This document shows positions 47,382-55,455 of a stretch of 64,000 nt of DNA, piece by piece; position 1 is the first letter of the stretch; each line of letters opens with the position of its first letter. The notes below the pieces were generated by a model that saw nothing but the letters and a program-made list of their open reading frames with translations, had not been told where the DNA came from and did no database searches. The stretch is from Saccharothrix carnea (GTDB taxonomy: Bacteria; Actinomycetota; Actinomycetes; Mycobacteriales; Pseudonocardiaceae), in contig NZ_PYAX01000003.1 of NCBI RefSeq assembly GCF_003014735.1, forward strand, positions 1 through 64,000, read 5' to 3'. The position numbers and the translations under genes were made by a program.

Positions 47382-47830
47382 CATTGCGTTTCCTCGCGCG
47401 GCAGCGCACAGGCGGCGAGCGCGCTGACGACGAGGTGGAGCAGCAGGGGCACCATCGGCGCTGATGAGCGAGTCCCCGCCGACGTGGCAGTGGTTCGGGA
47501 GCGGTTCCGTGGGGCGGCACCGACGTCGGCGCCGCCCCACGGGGTGGGCAGCGACGGCACCGCCGCCACTAGCCGTCGCCCCCACGTCTCGGAGGGTGTC
47601 GACCGGGGTCACCGGGCCACCCTGGGTGAATGGACGGGCCAAGTCCAGGTGTTGCGCAACCCCGGGCGTTCGCGGGGGTTCACCGGTTCGGCGCAGGCCT
47701 CCGCAGGCCCGCCGCGGGCGGGGTCGGCGTCGGCGCGGAGCCACGCGCCGGGAGACTTGACGCGGAACTCGGGTGGCCTCGCGGCGCGGTGCGTCCGGGC
47801 CGGTGGCGGCACGTGGCGGTGCACCGCTCC

Positions 47831-47923
47831 GCTCGACGACCGGTACCCGCAGGTCGAGTGCGTGATGGGACCCGCAACGGTCACTACAGCGACGGCCGTG
47901 GCGCACCGGCGGGAGAGTGTCAT
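47831..47923 (-). pseudogene. 5' relic of a sugar-binding lipoprotein gene
   Basis: From ATG 47923 the minus strand encodes a signal-peptide-like start, MTLSRRCATAVAVVTVAGP then ITHSTCGYRSSS, with a degenerate lipobox before Cys. The frame continues into Arg/Pro-rich sequence with no binding-protein fold. It lies directly downstream of the divergent IclR promoter region, where the first gene of the operon would begin. With the permease relic it marks a deleted transporter operon. Confidence 0.6.
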
Positions 47924-47953
47924 GGACGGCGACTCCTGTTCACGGCCGTACTG

Positions 47954-47967
47954 TTCATATATATGAA
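47954..47967. promoter_or_regulatory. AT-rich palindrome, candidate IclR operator
   Basis: TTCATATATATGAA is a perfect 14-bp palindrome and one of the most AT-rich stretches in the window. It lies between the IclR gene and the start of the ancestral leftward operon. A second partly related GTACTTGTGAAC follows at 47976-47987. Confidence 0.6.
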
Positions 47968-48064
47968 TTGCGGTCGTACTTGTGAACGTGTTGGCCGGAC
48001 TGTAAGAATCGGCGCAGCGACGTGTCAAGTGCGTGTTGCCGGAACGTTTCCCGTGGAGGACTTG

Positions 48065-48847
48065 GTGACTGGACCCGCGTCACCCGCTCGGCCGAACGCG
48101 GTCAAGTCGGCCGATCGGACTGTGGAACTGCTCGAAGTGCTGTCGGCGTCGGACCGCCCGCTGACCCTGACCGAACTGCACCGCGAGCTGAGCTACCCGA
48201 AGTCGAGCCTCTACATGCTCTTGCAGACGCTCGTCGCCCGGGGCTGGGTGGAGCTCGACCCCACCCGCGGCACGTACGGCATCGGCGTGCGCGCCCTGCT
48301 CGTCGGCACGTCGTACCTCGACCACGACCCGGTGGTGCAGGTCGCCATCCGGGTGATGGAGCAGGTGCGCCGCGAGATCAACGAGACGGTCCACCTGGCG
48401 CGGTTGGACGGCGCGGACGTGGTCTACCTGGCCAGCCGCGAGTCCGAGCACCACCTGCGCGTGGTGTCCCGCGTCGGACGGCGGCTGCCCGCGCACTCCA
48501 CGTCGCTGGGCAAGGCGCTGCTCGCCGCGCGCACGCCCGCCGAGGTCGACGCGATCCTGCCCGCCCGGCTGACGCCGTTGACGCCGAACACGATCATCGA
48601 ACGCCCGGCGCTGCACGCGCAGCTCGCGGGGTTCCGCGCGGTCGGGTACGCGCACGAACGCGAGGAGAACACGCCCGGCCTGGGCTGCTTCGCGGTCGCG
48701 CTGCCCTACCGCAACCCGGTGCTCGACGCGATGAGCTGCTCGGTGCCGCTGGGCCGGCTCGACCCCGACCACGAGCGCCAGGTCGTCGAAGCGCTGCTGC
48801 ACGCCGCACGCACGATCACCGAACTGCTGCGCCAGTTCGGCCGCTGA
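48065..48847 (+). CDS. IclR-family transcriptional regulator of the sugar-acid locus
   Basis: A 260-residue IclR protein: N-terminal winged helix (VELLEVLSASDRPLTLTELH, ELSYPKSSLYMLLQTLVARG) and the effector domain with VARGWVELDPTRGTYGIGVR, RVGRRLPAHSTSLGKALLAA and TPGLGCFAVALPYRN. GTG at 48065 has GGAGGA four bases upstream; a GTG at 48053 is an alternative. It probably senses a uronate, aldarate or keto-deoxy acid and represses the flanking genes. It is followed on the same strand by the uronate dehydrogenase gene. Confidence 0.9.
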   Translation: MTGPASPARPNAVKSADRTVELLEVLSASDRPLTLTELHRELSYPKSSLYMLLQTLVARGWVELDPTRGTYGIGVRALLVGTSYLDHDPVVQVAIRVMEQVRREINETVHLARLDGADVVYLASRESEHHLRVVSRVGRRLPAHSTSLGKALLAARTPAEVDAILPARLTPLTPNTIIERPALHAQLAGFRAVGYAHEREENTPGLGCFAVALPYRNPVLDAMSCSVPLGRLDPDHERQVVEALLHAARTITELLRQFGR

Positions 48848-48872
48848 TTCCGTTATCGCGAAAGGGCTCGAC

Positions 48873-49694
48873 GTGACCGCACGAATCCTGATCACCGGCG
48901 CCGCCGGCATAGTCGGCACGCTCATGCGCACCCGGCTGGCCGCGCCGGACCGGACCCTGCGCCTGCTCGACATCGCGCCGCTGCCCGCCGCCGAAGACGG
49001 TGAACGGGTCGAGTTGGTGACGGCGTCGGTGACCGACCAGGCGGCGATGGACGAGGCGTGCGCGGGTGTCGACGCGGTGATCCACCTCGGCGGGCACAGC
49101 CTGGAGCGGCCGTGGGCGGAGATCCTGGACGTCAACATCAACGGCACGCACGTGGTGCTGGAGGCGGCGCGGCGGGCCGGGGTGTCCCGAGTGGTGCTGG
49201 CCAGCTCCAACCACGCGGTCGGGTACTACGAGCGTTCGGCCGGTGAGGCGGGCGACTACCTGTTCCCGAAGCCGGACACGTACTACGGCGTGAGCAAGGT
49301 GGCGTTGGAGGCGTTGGGCAGCCTGTACGCGTCGCGGTACGGGATGGACGTGATCGCGATCCGGATCGGGTCGTGCTTCGAGAAGCCGCGGGACGCGCGG
49401 ATGCTGTCGACGTGGCTGTCGCCGGACGACGGCGCACGGCTGTTCGAGGCGTGCCTGTCGGCGCCGTCGCCCGGGTTCCGGGTGGTGTGGGGTGTCTCGG
49501 ACAACACGCGGCGGTGGTTCTCGCTGGCCGAGGCGGAGGCGTTGGGGTACAAGTCATCCGATGACTCCGAGGTGTTCGCTTCGGAGATCCTGGCCGGTGG
49601 CTCGCCGGATCCCGATTCGCCCGCCCTGACGCACCTCGGTGGCGTGTGGTGCACGCCTGAGTTCGACACCGCGGTGAAGGAGGCCGGTCGATGA
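48873..49694 (+). CDS. udh: NAD-dependent uronate dehydrogenase (SDR family)
   Basis: Oxidises D-glucuronate or D-galacturonate to the aldaro-lactone with NAD+. The 273 residues are an extended short-chain dehydrogenase: ILITGAAGIVGTLMR for NAD, LLDIAPL acidic end, VIHLGGHSLERPW, LASSNHAVGYYERS and the catalytic Tyr-Lys in YYGVSKVALEALG; WGVSDNTRRWF fits uronate dehydrogenases. It supplies the substrate of glucarate dehydratase encoded divergently. GTG at 48873; the stop overlaps the next gene (ATGA). No dedicated lactonase is seen. Confidence 0.9.
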   Translation: MTARILITGAAGIVGTLMRTRLAAPDRTLRLLDIAPLPAAEDGERVELVTASVTDQAAMDEACAGVDAVIHLGGHSLERPWAEILDVNINGTHVVLEAARRAGVSRVVLASSNHAVGYYERSAGEAGDYLFPKPDTYYGVSKVALEALGSLYASRYGMDVIAIRIGSCFEKPRDARMLSTWLSPDDGARLFEACLSAPSPGFRVVWGVSDNTRRWFSLAEAEALGYKSSDDSEVFASEILAGGSPDPDSPALTHLGGVWCTPEFDTAVKEAGR

Positions 49695-51187
49695 GCGGGA
49701 GCGTGCAGGGGTACAACCCCCGGACCGGTGAGCCGGTGGGTTCGCCGGTGCCGGAGACATCGGATGTCTCGGTGGACTCGCTGGCTCGTGCGGCCGAGGC
49801 GGCGTTCCCGTCGTGGTCGACGATGCCCGCGGTGGAGCGGGCTTCGGTGCTGGACGCCGTGGCGGATGCGCTGGACGCTTCGTCGGACGCGTTGGTCGAG
49901 GTCGCGGAGGCCGAGACGGCGCTGGGCGTGCCGCGGTTGACGACGGAGCTGAAGCGGACCACGAACCAGTTGCGGCTGTTCGGTGGGGTGTTGCGCGAGG
50001 GCAGCTACGTCGAGGCGACGCTGGACTCGGCGAACCCCGACATCATCCCGCCGCGCCCGGTGCTGCGGCGCATGCTCCGTCCACTCGGGACGGTCGGGGT
50101 GTTCGCGGCGTCCAACTTCCCGTTCGCGTTCTCGGTGGCGGGTGGCGACACGGCGTCCGCGCTGGCCTCGGGGTGCCCGGTGATCGTGAAGGCGCACCCG
50201 TCGCACCCGGGGACGTCGGCGGAGACCGCGCGGATCGTGGCGTCCGTGGTGCCGGTGGGTGTTTTCGGCATCGTGCACGGGCAGGAGGCCGGTGTGGCGC
50301 TGGTCAAGCACCCGGCGATCAAGGCGGTCGGCTTCACCGGTTCCACGGTGGGCGGTCGGGCGCTGTTCGACCTGGCGAGTTCGCGGCCCGACCCGATCCC
50401 GTTCTACGGCGAGTTGGGCAGCGTCAACCCGACCGTCGTCCTGCCCGAGGCCGCCGCGGCCCGGCCTGAAGGCTTCGCGGCCGAGTTCGTCGGCTCGCTG
50501 ACCCTCGGCGTCGGCCAGTTCTGCACCAACCCCGGCCTGGTCTTCGCGCCGGAGTCCCTGGTCCCCGCATTGTCCGACGCCGTGTCGTCCGCGGTGGGCG
50601 GCCCGATGCTGAACGAGCGCATGTGCGACGCGTACCGGTCGGGCACCGATGGCTTGGCCTCGTCGGGGCTGGCCTCACTGGTCGCCGAGGGCACCGCGCC
50701 GACCGAGGGCTGGAGCGTCCCACCGCGCCTCTTCCAGGTGCCGCTGGCGACGTTCGCGGACAACCTGGAGAAGCTCACCGAGGAGCACTTCGGCCCAGCG
50801 GCGATCGTGGTGACCTACACCGATCCCGCCGACCTGGCGTCCGTCCTGCCGCACCTCCCGGGAACCCTCACCGGCACCGTGCACGCCGCCGAGTCCGAGC
50901 ACGAGCCCGCCGCCCGCGTCGCCGAGTCACTGCGGCCGGTCGTGGGTCGGCTGATCTTCAACGGCTGGCCGACCGGCGTCGCGGTGGCGTGGGGAATGCA
51001 CCACGGCGGCCCCTGGCCGGCCACCACCAACCCGCTGCACACGTCCGTCGGGGCCACCTCAATCCGCCGCTGGCTCGCACCGGTGACCTACCAGTCCTGG
51101 CCGGACCCCCTGCTGCCCGCCGAACTGCGCAACGACAACCCGCTGGGCATCCCACGCCGGGTGGACGGCGTGCTCGGGACCCACTGA
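49691..51187 (+). CDS. Aldehyde dehydrogenase, probable 2,5-dioxovalerate dehydrogenase
   Basis: Oxidises 2-oxoglutarate semialdehyde to 2-oxoglutarate with NAD(P)+, the last step of the aldarate route into the TCA cycle. The 498 residues are a complete ALDH: ASNFPFAFSVAGGDTASALA, KAHPSHPGTS, GFTGSTVGGRALFDLA, general base Glu in FYGELGSVNPTVVLP and nucleophile Cys in LGVGQFCTNPG, all patterns of the KGSADH subfamily. The ATG overlaps the uronate dehydrogenase stop, so both are made together. Confidence 0.9.
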   Translation: MSGSVQGYNPRTGEPVGSPVPETSDVSVDSLARAAEAAFPSWSTMPAVERASVLDAVADALDASSDALVEVAEAETALGVPRLTTELKRTTNQLRLFGGVLREGSYVEATLDSANPDIIPPRPVLRRMLRPLGTVGVFAASNFPFAFSVAGGDTASALASGCPVIVKAHPSHPGTSAETARIVASVVPVGVFGIVHGQEAGVALVKHPAIKAVGFTGSTVGGRALFDLASSRPDPIPFYGELGSVNPTVVLPEAAAARPEGFAAEFVGSLTLGVGQFCTNPGLVFAPESLVPALSDAVSSAVGGPMLNERMCDAYRSGTDGLASSGLASLVAEGTAPTEGWSVPPRLFQVPLATFADNLEKLTEEHFGPAAIVVTYTDPADLASVLPHLPGTLTGTVHAAESEHEPAARVAESLRPVVGRLIFNGWPTGVAVAWGMHHGGPWPATTNPLHTSVGATSIRRWLAPVTYQSWPDPLLPAELRNDNPLGIPRRVDGVLGTH

Positions 51188-51240
51188 CCGATCGCCAACC
51201 GCCGGGCCGCCGCGCCCCACACGCCGCCGGCCCCGCCCCG

Positions 51241-51410
51241 CCCACGCCGCTGGGCGGGGCCGGCCAGGCCACTGTGCGAGGCCCGGCCGGGCCAGGCCAC
51301 CTGGCGGTCCCGTGCACGCCACTGGGCGCGGCCGTCCACGCCGCTGAGCGGGAGCCAGCCAGGCCGCTTGGGCGAGGCCGGTCAGTCCGCTGGGTGGAAC
51401 CCGGTCGTCC
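51241..51410. repeat. Degenerate tandem repeats of about 22-24 bp
   Basis: About seven copies of a unit near CCAGGCCGCTGGGCGAGGCC (variants CCACGCCGCTGGGCG, CCAGGCCACCTGGCG, CACGCCACTGGGCG, CCACGCCGCTGAGCG, CCAGGCCGCTTGGGCG). The array sits where the body of the broken reductase gene should be. Open frames through it are low-complexity and not considered genes. Confidence 0.6.
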
Positions 51411-51419
51411 ACGGCGGAC

Positions 51420-51512
51420 CGGTCCGCCGTGGACGACCTCCACGCCGGCGCGGTGCAGTGCCGCTCCGACGTAGGCGCCGATGACTCCGGCTCCGAGAAC
51501 TGCGACTTTCAT
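51420..51512 (-). pseudogene. 5' relic of a ketopantoate reductase-like gene
   Basis: From ATG 51512 the minus strand encodes MKVAVLGAGVIGAYVGAAL followed by HRAGVEVVHGGP, the Rossmann NADP-binding start of 2-dehydropantoate 2-reductase (ApbA/PanE) proteins. After about 31 codons the homology stops and degenerate repeats follow. It is divergent from the GntR gene and has a GTATGC-type site just upstream, so it was probably a target of that regulator. Confidence 0.75.
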
Positions 51513-51537
51513 GACGTCCCTCGCCTTCACCTCAATT

Positions 51538-51654
51538 GCATACAGTATGTTGTATGAAGTACGCGAGCGATAGCCCATGTGAGGGCCGCCGTGCCACCGA
51601 CAGGCACCTGACCGGTTGAGCCAGATTGCTTATTGCATACGAAAATCTGTATGC
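51538..51654. promoter_or_regulatory. Two GCATAC/GTATGC sites, candidate GntR operators
   Basis: GCATAC-A-GTATGT (51538-51550) lies just upstream of the reductase relic, and GCATAC-8 bp-GTATGC (51635-51654) lies 41 bp upstream of the GntR gene. The shared half-site suggests one regulator binding both divergent promoters. The remainder of 51188-51695 holds the relic and repeats described separately. Confidence 0.6.
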
Positions 51655-51695
51655 TGAGATTCGGGCATTCTCGACACCTGCCCGAGGAGGCGACC

Positions 51696-52433
51696 GTGAG
51701 CCAGCCCGACGCGCCGCTGATCGGCGCGGGAAACACCCGCCGTGCGGCCCGCGACTCGCTGAGCAGCGCCGCCGCCCGGAAGGTCGAACGGCCCGCCCCG
51801 TTGCGCCAGGCCGTCTACGAGGCCCTGCTCGACCTGATCGTCAACCGAACCCTCAAGCCCGGGCAGCACCTCGTCGAGATCGAGCTCGCCGAACACCTGG
51901 GCGTGAGCCGCCAGCCGGTGCGCGAAGCGTTGCAGCGCCTGCAGACCGAGGGCTGGGTCGACCTGCGCCCGGCGCAGGGTGCGTTCGTGCACACGCCGAC
52001 CGACGAAGAGGCCGACCAACTCCTCTCCGTGCGCAACGTCCTGGAGACCTACTCCGCCCGGCTGGCGGCCGAGCGCGCCACGCCGGAGGACGTCAAGCAG
52101 CTCCGGAAGCTGCAGAACGAAGGCGTCGCCGCGCTCAAGGCCAAGGACGTGGAACGGGTCGTCGCCGCGAACGCCGCACTGCACGCGTTCATCACGCAGC
52201 TGTCCGGCAACACCGTGCTGGCCGAGATGATCACCACCGTCGACCGCCGGGCCCGCTGGTACTACGCACCGCTCGCGCTGACCCGCGGCGAGGACGCGTG
52301 GACCGAGCACGCCGACATCATCGACGCCATCACCCTGGGCGAGCCCGCAGAGGCGGCCAGGGTGATGAGCCACCACACGGAGCGCACCCGCACCGCCTAC
52401 CGCGAGCACCGGGACGCCACGCAGCCGAAGTGA
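51696..52433 (+). CDS. GntR-family (FadR/FCD) transcriptional regulator
   Basis: A 245-residue regulator with the GntR winged helix (LRQAVYEALLDLIVNRTLKP, LAEHLGVSRQPVREALQRLQ) and an all-helical FCD domain with metal-type His/Asp residues (NAALHAFITQLSG and MSHHTERT). GTG at 51696 is preceded by GAGGAGG at five bases. Its likely targets are its own gene and the divergent reductase relic, both with GCATAC-type sites. Effector unknown; FCD members sense carboxylic acids, consistent with the sugar-acid locus beside it. Confidence 0.88.
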   Translation: MSQPDAPLIGAGNTRRAARDSLSSAAARKVERPAPLRQAVYEALLDLIVNRTLKPGQHLVEIELAEHLGVSRQPVREALQRLQTEGWVDLRPAQGAFVHTPTDEEADQLLSVRNVLETYSARLAAERATPEDVKQLRKLQNEGVAALKAKDVERVVAANAALHAFITQLSGNTVLAEMITTVDRRARWYYAPLALTRGEDAWTEHADIIDAITLGEPAEAARVMSHHTERTRTAYREHRDATQPK

Positions 52434-52484
52434 TCGGGACTACCCGCCCCGATCCGCGCAACGCCTGACTAGGTCCAGCTCACG

Positions 52485-52606
52485 GGCGCGATCGTGTCCG
52501 GCTCGGCGGGCACCGCGCAGGCCAAGAGGCAAGTCCTGGAAGCGGCGGGCGGGTCGGCAGGACGCCCGGTGAGACGGCCCGCCTGCTGCGGGAGCTGCTG
52601 ACCTGA
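52485..52606 (+). pseudogene. 3' relic of succinyl-CoA ligase alpha subunit (sucD), frameshifted
   Basis: From 52485 the plus strand reads GAIVSGSAGTAQAKRQVLEA, the near-C-terminal signature of SucD. Around 52545 a shift to another frame is needed to continue VGRTPGETARLLRELLT and reach TGA at 52604-52606, exactly the family's C-terminus. The rest of the gene is missing. It sits alone between the GntR and sigma factor genes. Confidence 0.8.
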
Positions 52607-52612
52607 CCCCGG

Positions 52613-53548
52613 TCACCACGAGTCGATGAGCGAGTCGTCGTGCCCGCGCCGCCGCCACTGCTCCGTGATGCGGCCGAGCCGGGACGGGGCGGCCATGCCG
52701 CGCAACATCGCGATCCTGCCGTCCCGGACCTCCAGCGCCACCACGCCCACGACCCGGTCGTCCACCACGGCGATCATGGCGGGTGACCCGTTGACCACGC
52801 CGGCGTGGACGGCCAGGGAACCGCCGAGCAGCCGCCGCTTCGCCGTGGACGGCTTGAACAGAGCCCGCGCGACGGCGGCGACCCGCTCGCGGTTCGGGTA
52901 CTGCAGCAGCTTCTCGGCCAACCCGGCGCCATCGGAGAGCGCGGTCGCGTCGTCGGTCAGCAACGCCACCAGCCGCTCGGTGTGGCCGGAGGACGAGGCG
53001 GCGAAGAACGCTTCGACGATCCGGCGTGCGGCGGCCCGGTCCACCTCACCGGAGTTGCGCCCGGCGGCGACGTGCCGCCGGGCCCGGTGGGCGTGCTGCT
53101 GGCTCGCGGACTCGGTGATGTCCAGGATCCCGGCGATCTCGGCGTGGCTGTAGGAGAACGCCTCGCGCAGGACGTAGACGGCCCGCTCGACCGGCGACAG
53201 GCGTTCCAGGAGCATCAGCACCGCCAGGGTCACGGACTCGCGTTGCTCGAAGGTGTCCGCCGGGCCCAGCATCGGGTCGCCGTCCAGGAGCGGCTCGGGC
53301 AACCAGGCGCCGACCGCGCGCTCCCGCCGCGCCTTGGCCGAGCGGAGCCGGTCGAGGGACAGGTTGGTGACCACTTTGGTCAGCCACGCCTCGGGCACCT
53401 CGATGTGGTCGTGGTCGGCGGCCTGCCAGCGCAGGAACGCGTCCTGCACCGCGTCCTCCGCGTCGGCGGCCGAACCGAGCAGGCGGTACGCCAACGAGGC
53501 CAGCCGGTCGCGGCTGGCCTCGAAGCGCTCCACGGTCGCGGTGTCCAT
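52613..53548 (-). CDS. ECF41-type RNA polymerase sigma factor with SnoaL-like C-terminal domain
   Basis: A 311-residue sigma factor: sigma-2 (RLASLAYRLLGSAADAEDAV, QDAFLRWQAAD), sigma-4 (LSPVERAVYVLREAFSYSHA, EIAGILDITESASQQ) and a C-terminal SnoaL-like domain (RRIVEAFFAASSSGHTERLV) that in this group regulates the sigma factor in place of an anti-sigma. It lies 10 bp after a flavoprotein gene; ECF41 factors typically pair with an oxidoreductase, decarboxylase or epimerase and drive that gene. Confidence 0.9.
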   Translation of the reverse strand: MDTATVERFEASRDRLASLAYRLLGSAADAEDAVQDAFLRWQAADHDHIEVPEAWLTKVVTNLSLDRLRSAKARRERAVGAWLPEPLLDGDPMLGPADTFEQRESVTLAVLMLLERLSPVERAVYVLREAFSYSHAEIAGILDITESASQQHAHRARRHVAAGRNSGEVDRAAARRIVEAFFAASSSGHTERLVALLTDDATALSDGAGLAEKLLQYPNRERVAAVARALFKPSTAKRRLLGGSLAVHAGVVNGSPAMIAVVDDRVVGVVALEVRDGRIAMLRGMAAPSRLGRITEQWRRRGHDDSLIDSW

Positions 53549-53558
53549 GGACGCCAGG

Positions 53559-54749
53559 CTAAGCAGTGACCGCTCCGGTCACGGGGTCGGCGGCGGTCGA
53601 CAGGCGGTGCCTGCGGGTGGGCATTCCGAAGGTCGGGTAGCTCACGCTCAAGGCGGCGGTCCGGAGGATGGCCGCCTTGAGCCATGCCGCCGAACGACCG
53701 CCCAGCGCCCAGGACTTCGACCGCGCGGTGCCGTCCACCGCCTGGATGATCGCGTCCTTCCGGCCGAGGCTGATGTGGTTGCCGACGTACGGCAGGGACT
53801 TCGTCGGCACCTCCTTGCCGGTCAGGTCACCGATGATCGAGGCCATCGCCTGCCCCACGGTGTACCCCGCCGAAGCGCACGACATCGGCAGCGGCAGGCC
53901 GTTGTCCCCGATGGTGTGGACGGCGTCGCCGGCGGCGTAGACGTCGGGGTGCGAGACCGACCGCATCCGGCGGTCGACCAGGACCTGGCCGTTGTCGGCG
54001 ACCGCGAGCCCGCTGGCCGCGGCGATCGGGTGGACGGCGAAACCCGCCGCCCAGACGGTCGCGTCGGCGGCGAAGACCCGGCCGTCCGCGGCGACCGCGC
54101 CCGTCCCGTCGACGCGGACGACGGTGCTGTGCTCGTGGACCTCGATGCCGAACCTGTCGAACGCCGCCAGCAGGTGGCGACGGGCCTTCCGACCCAGCCA
54201 CCCGCCCAGCTCGCCTCGGGTGGCCAGGGTGACCCGGAGACCGGGCCGGGACTCGGCGATCTCCGTGGCGGCCTCGATCGCGGTCAGGTTGCCGCCGACG
54301 ACCAGCACCTTCCCGTCGCCGCCCAGCTCGTCCAGGCGGCGGCGCAGGCGCAGCGCCGCCGGCCGTGCGGCGACGTGGAAGGCGTGCTCGGCCACACCGG
54401 GGACGCCGTGGTCGGCGACCGTGCTGCCGAGCGTGTAGAGGAGGGTGTCGTAGGGCAGCGAGTCGGTGCCCTTCCCGTCGACCACCGTGACGGTCCGGTG
54501 CTCGGCGTCCACCTCGGTGACGCGCGCCAGCCGCAGGCGGATTCCGGTGCCCGAGAAGACCTCGGCCAGCTCGTAGCGGCGCAGGTCCTGGCCGGCGGCG
54601 AGCTGGTGCAGGCGCAGCCGCTCGACGAAGTCCGGTTCGGCGTTGACGAGGGTGATCTCGACGTCGTCGGGGTGCAGGCGGCGGGCGAAGTTTCCAGCGG
54701 CGAAGGCCCCGGCGTACCCGGCGCCGAGGACGACGATGCGGTGCGGCAT
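53559..54749 (-). CDS. NADH dehydrogenase-like FAD-dependent oxidoreductase
   Basis: A 396-residue type II NADH dehydrogenase-like flavoprotein: FAD site RIVVLGAGYAGAFAAGNFA, NAD site KVLVVGGNLTAIEAATEIAE, and the second FAD motif HPDVYAAGDAVH. There is no C-terminal membrane anchor, so it may be soluble or peripheral. ATG at 54749 with AGGAG. It is encoded directly before the ECF41 sigma factor and is the probable target gene of that factor. Electron acceptor unknown. Confidence 0.9.
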   Translation of the reverse strand: MPHRIVVLGAGYAGAFAAGNFARRLHPDDVEITLVNAEPDFVERLRLHQLAAGQDLRRYELAEVFSGTGIRLRLARVTEVDAEHRTVTVVDGKGTDSLPYDTLLYTLGSTVADHGVPGVAEHAFHVAARPAALRLRRRLDELGGDGKVLVVGGNLTAIEAATEIAESRPGLRVTLATRGELGGWLGRKARRHLLAAFDRFGIEVHEHSTVVRVDGTGAVAADGRVFAADATVWAAGFAVHPIAAASGLAVADNGQVLVDRRMRSVSHPDVYAAGDAVHTIGDNGLPLPMSCASAGYTVGQAMASIIGDLTGKEVPTKSLPYVGNHISLGRKDAIIQAVDGTARSKSWALGGRSAAWLKAAILRTAALSVSYPTFGMPTRRHRLSTAADPVTGAVTA

Positions 54750-54781
54750 GTTCGTGCTCCTGTCTGGTTGCTCGCCCTCTG

Positions 54782-54808
54782 AACGGGACGGCGAGCCGAT
54801 CCCTGACA
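54782..54808 (-). promoter_or_regulatory. Candidate ECF41 promoter
   Basis: On the minus strand TGTCAGG (54808-54802), 16 bp, then CGTT (54785-54782), close to the ECF41 pattern (TGTCACA ... CGTC). It would start transcription about 25 bp before the flavoprotein gene, consistent with autoregulation of the operon. Confidence 0.5.
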
Positions 54809-54998
54809 GGGTTCGACCGTGACGTGGATCACCCCGGGTAACCGGGAAGGACGTCCGCTACGTCGCCCACCTGGGCGGCGGCCTCCACTTCGCCACCGCC
54901 ATCAACGGCGAGTTCGGCTGGTAGCGGTCAGCGCAGGCGGTGGCGGCCCGCGCAGACGTTCGTCGACGTGCCGCGCAGGAAGCCGCCAGGGTCATGCC

Positions 54999-55169
54999 GA
55001 CCTCCGCGGCCAGGTCGAAGTCGTCACCCGGCGTGCGCATGGTCACCGACAGGGCCTTGCCGTCGACCCGGATCTCCAGCAGCTCCTCCACGGTGGGGGT
55101 GTCCGCGCGGGCGTCCGCCACGCCGTCCACCACCCGCACGACCCGCCGGCTGCTCGTCACCCGTCCCTT
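54999..55169 (-). pseudogene. 5' relic of fdhD (formate dehydrogenase accessory sulfurtransferase)
   Basis: The minus strand encodes GRVTSSRRVVRVVDG, then VEELLEIRVDGKALSVTMRT and PGDDFDLAAE, the conserved N-terminal part of FdhD, which activates formate dehydrogenase by sulfurating its molybdenum cofactor. The initiator has become AAG and homology stops after DFDLAA. No formate dehydrogenase gene is present. Region 54833-54998 contains no recognisable gene; a short plus-strand stretch ending INGEFGW-TAG may be another fragment. Confidence 0.75.
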
Positions 55170-55455
55170 GTGGACACTCCTCGTCTCGGCACAGCGCGGT
55201 GCACTCGGCCAGCAGGCGGCGCAACTGGGGTCCCTGGACCCGGTGGCACTGGCGGCGGCCAAGCTGGTCGGTTCCTGACCCGTGCTGTCGCGGTGGCCGG
55301 TTCCCGCGGACACGGTCACCCCGACAGCACGGCCGACCTCTGATGGATCGCGGCCACAAAGGGGGGTCGTCAGCCGAGGGCGTGCCGACTGGGTGAGCGC
55401 TGCCCGGAGTCCAGCCTCGGTGGGGGCCAGGCGCGATGGCTCGGCGGCGAAGCGC

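Noticed and set aside
51188..51420. Minus-strand open frames through the 51.2-51.4 kb repeats
   Set aside because: The translations are Gly/Pro/Arg/Ala low-complexity products of the tandem repeats, not protein domains.
54833..54924. Plus-strand fragment reading VRYVAHLGGGLHFATAINGE then FGW and stop
   Set aside because: It looks like a C-terminal fragment but I could not connect it to a family, so it is only mentioned under the fdhD relic.
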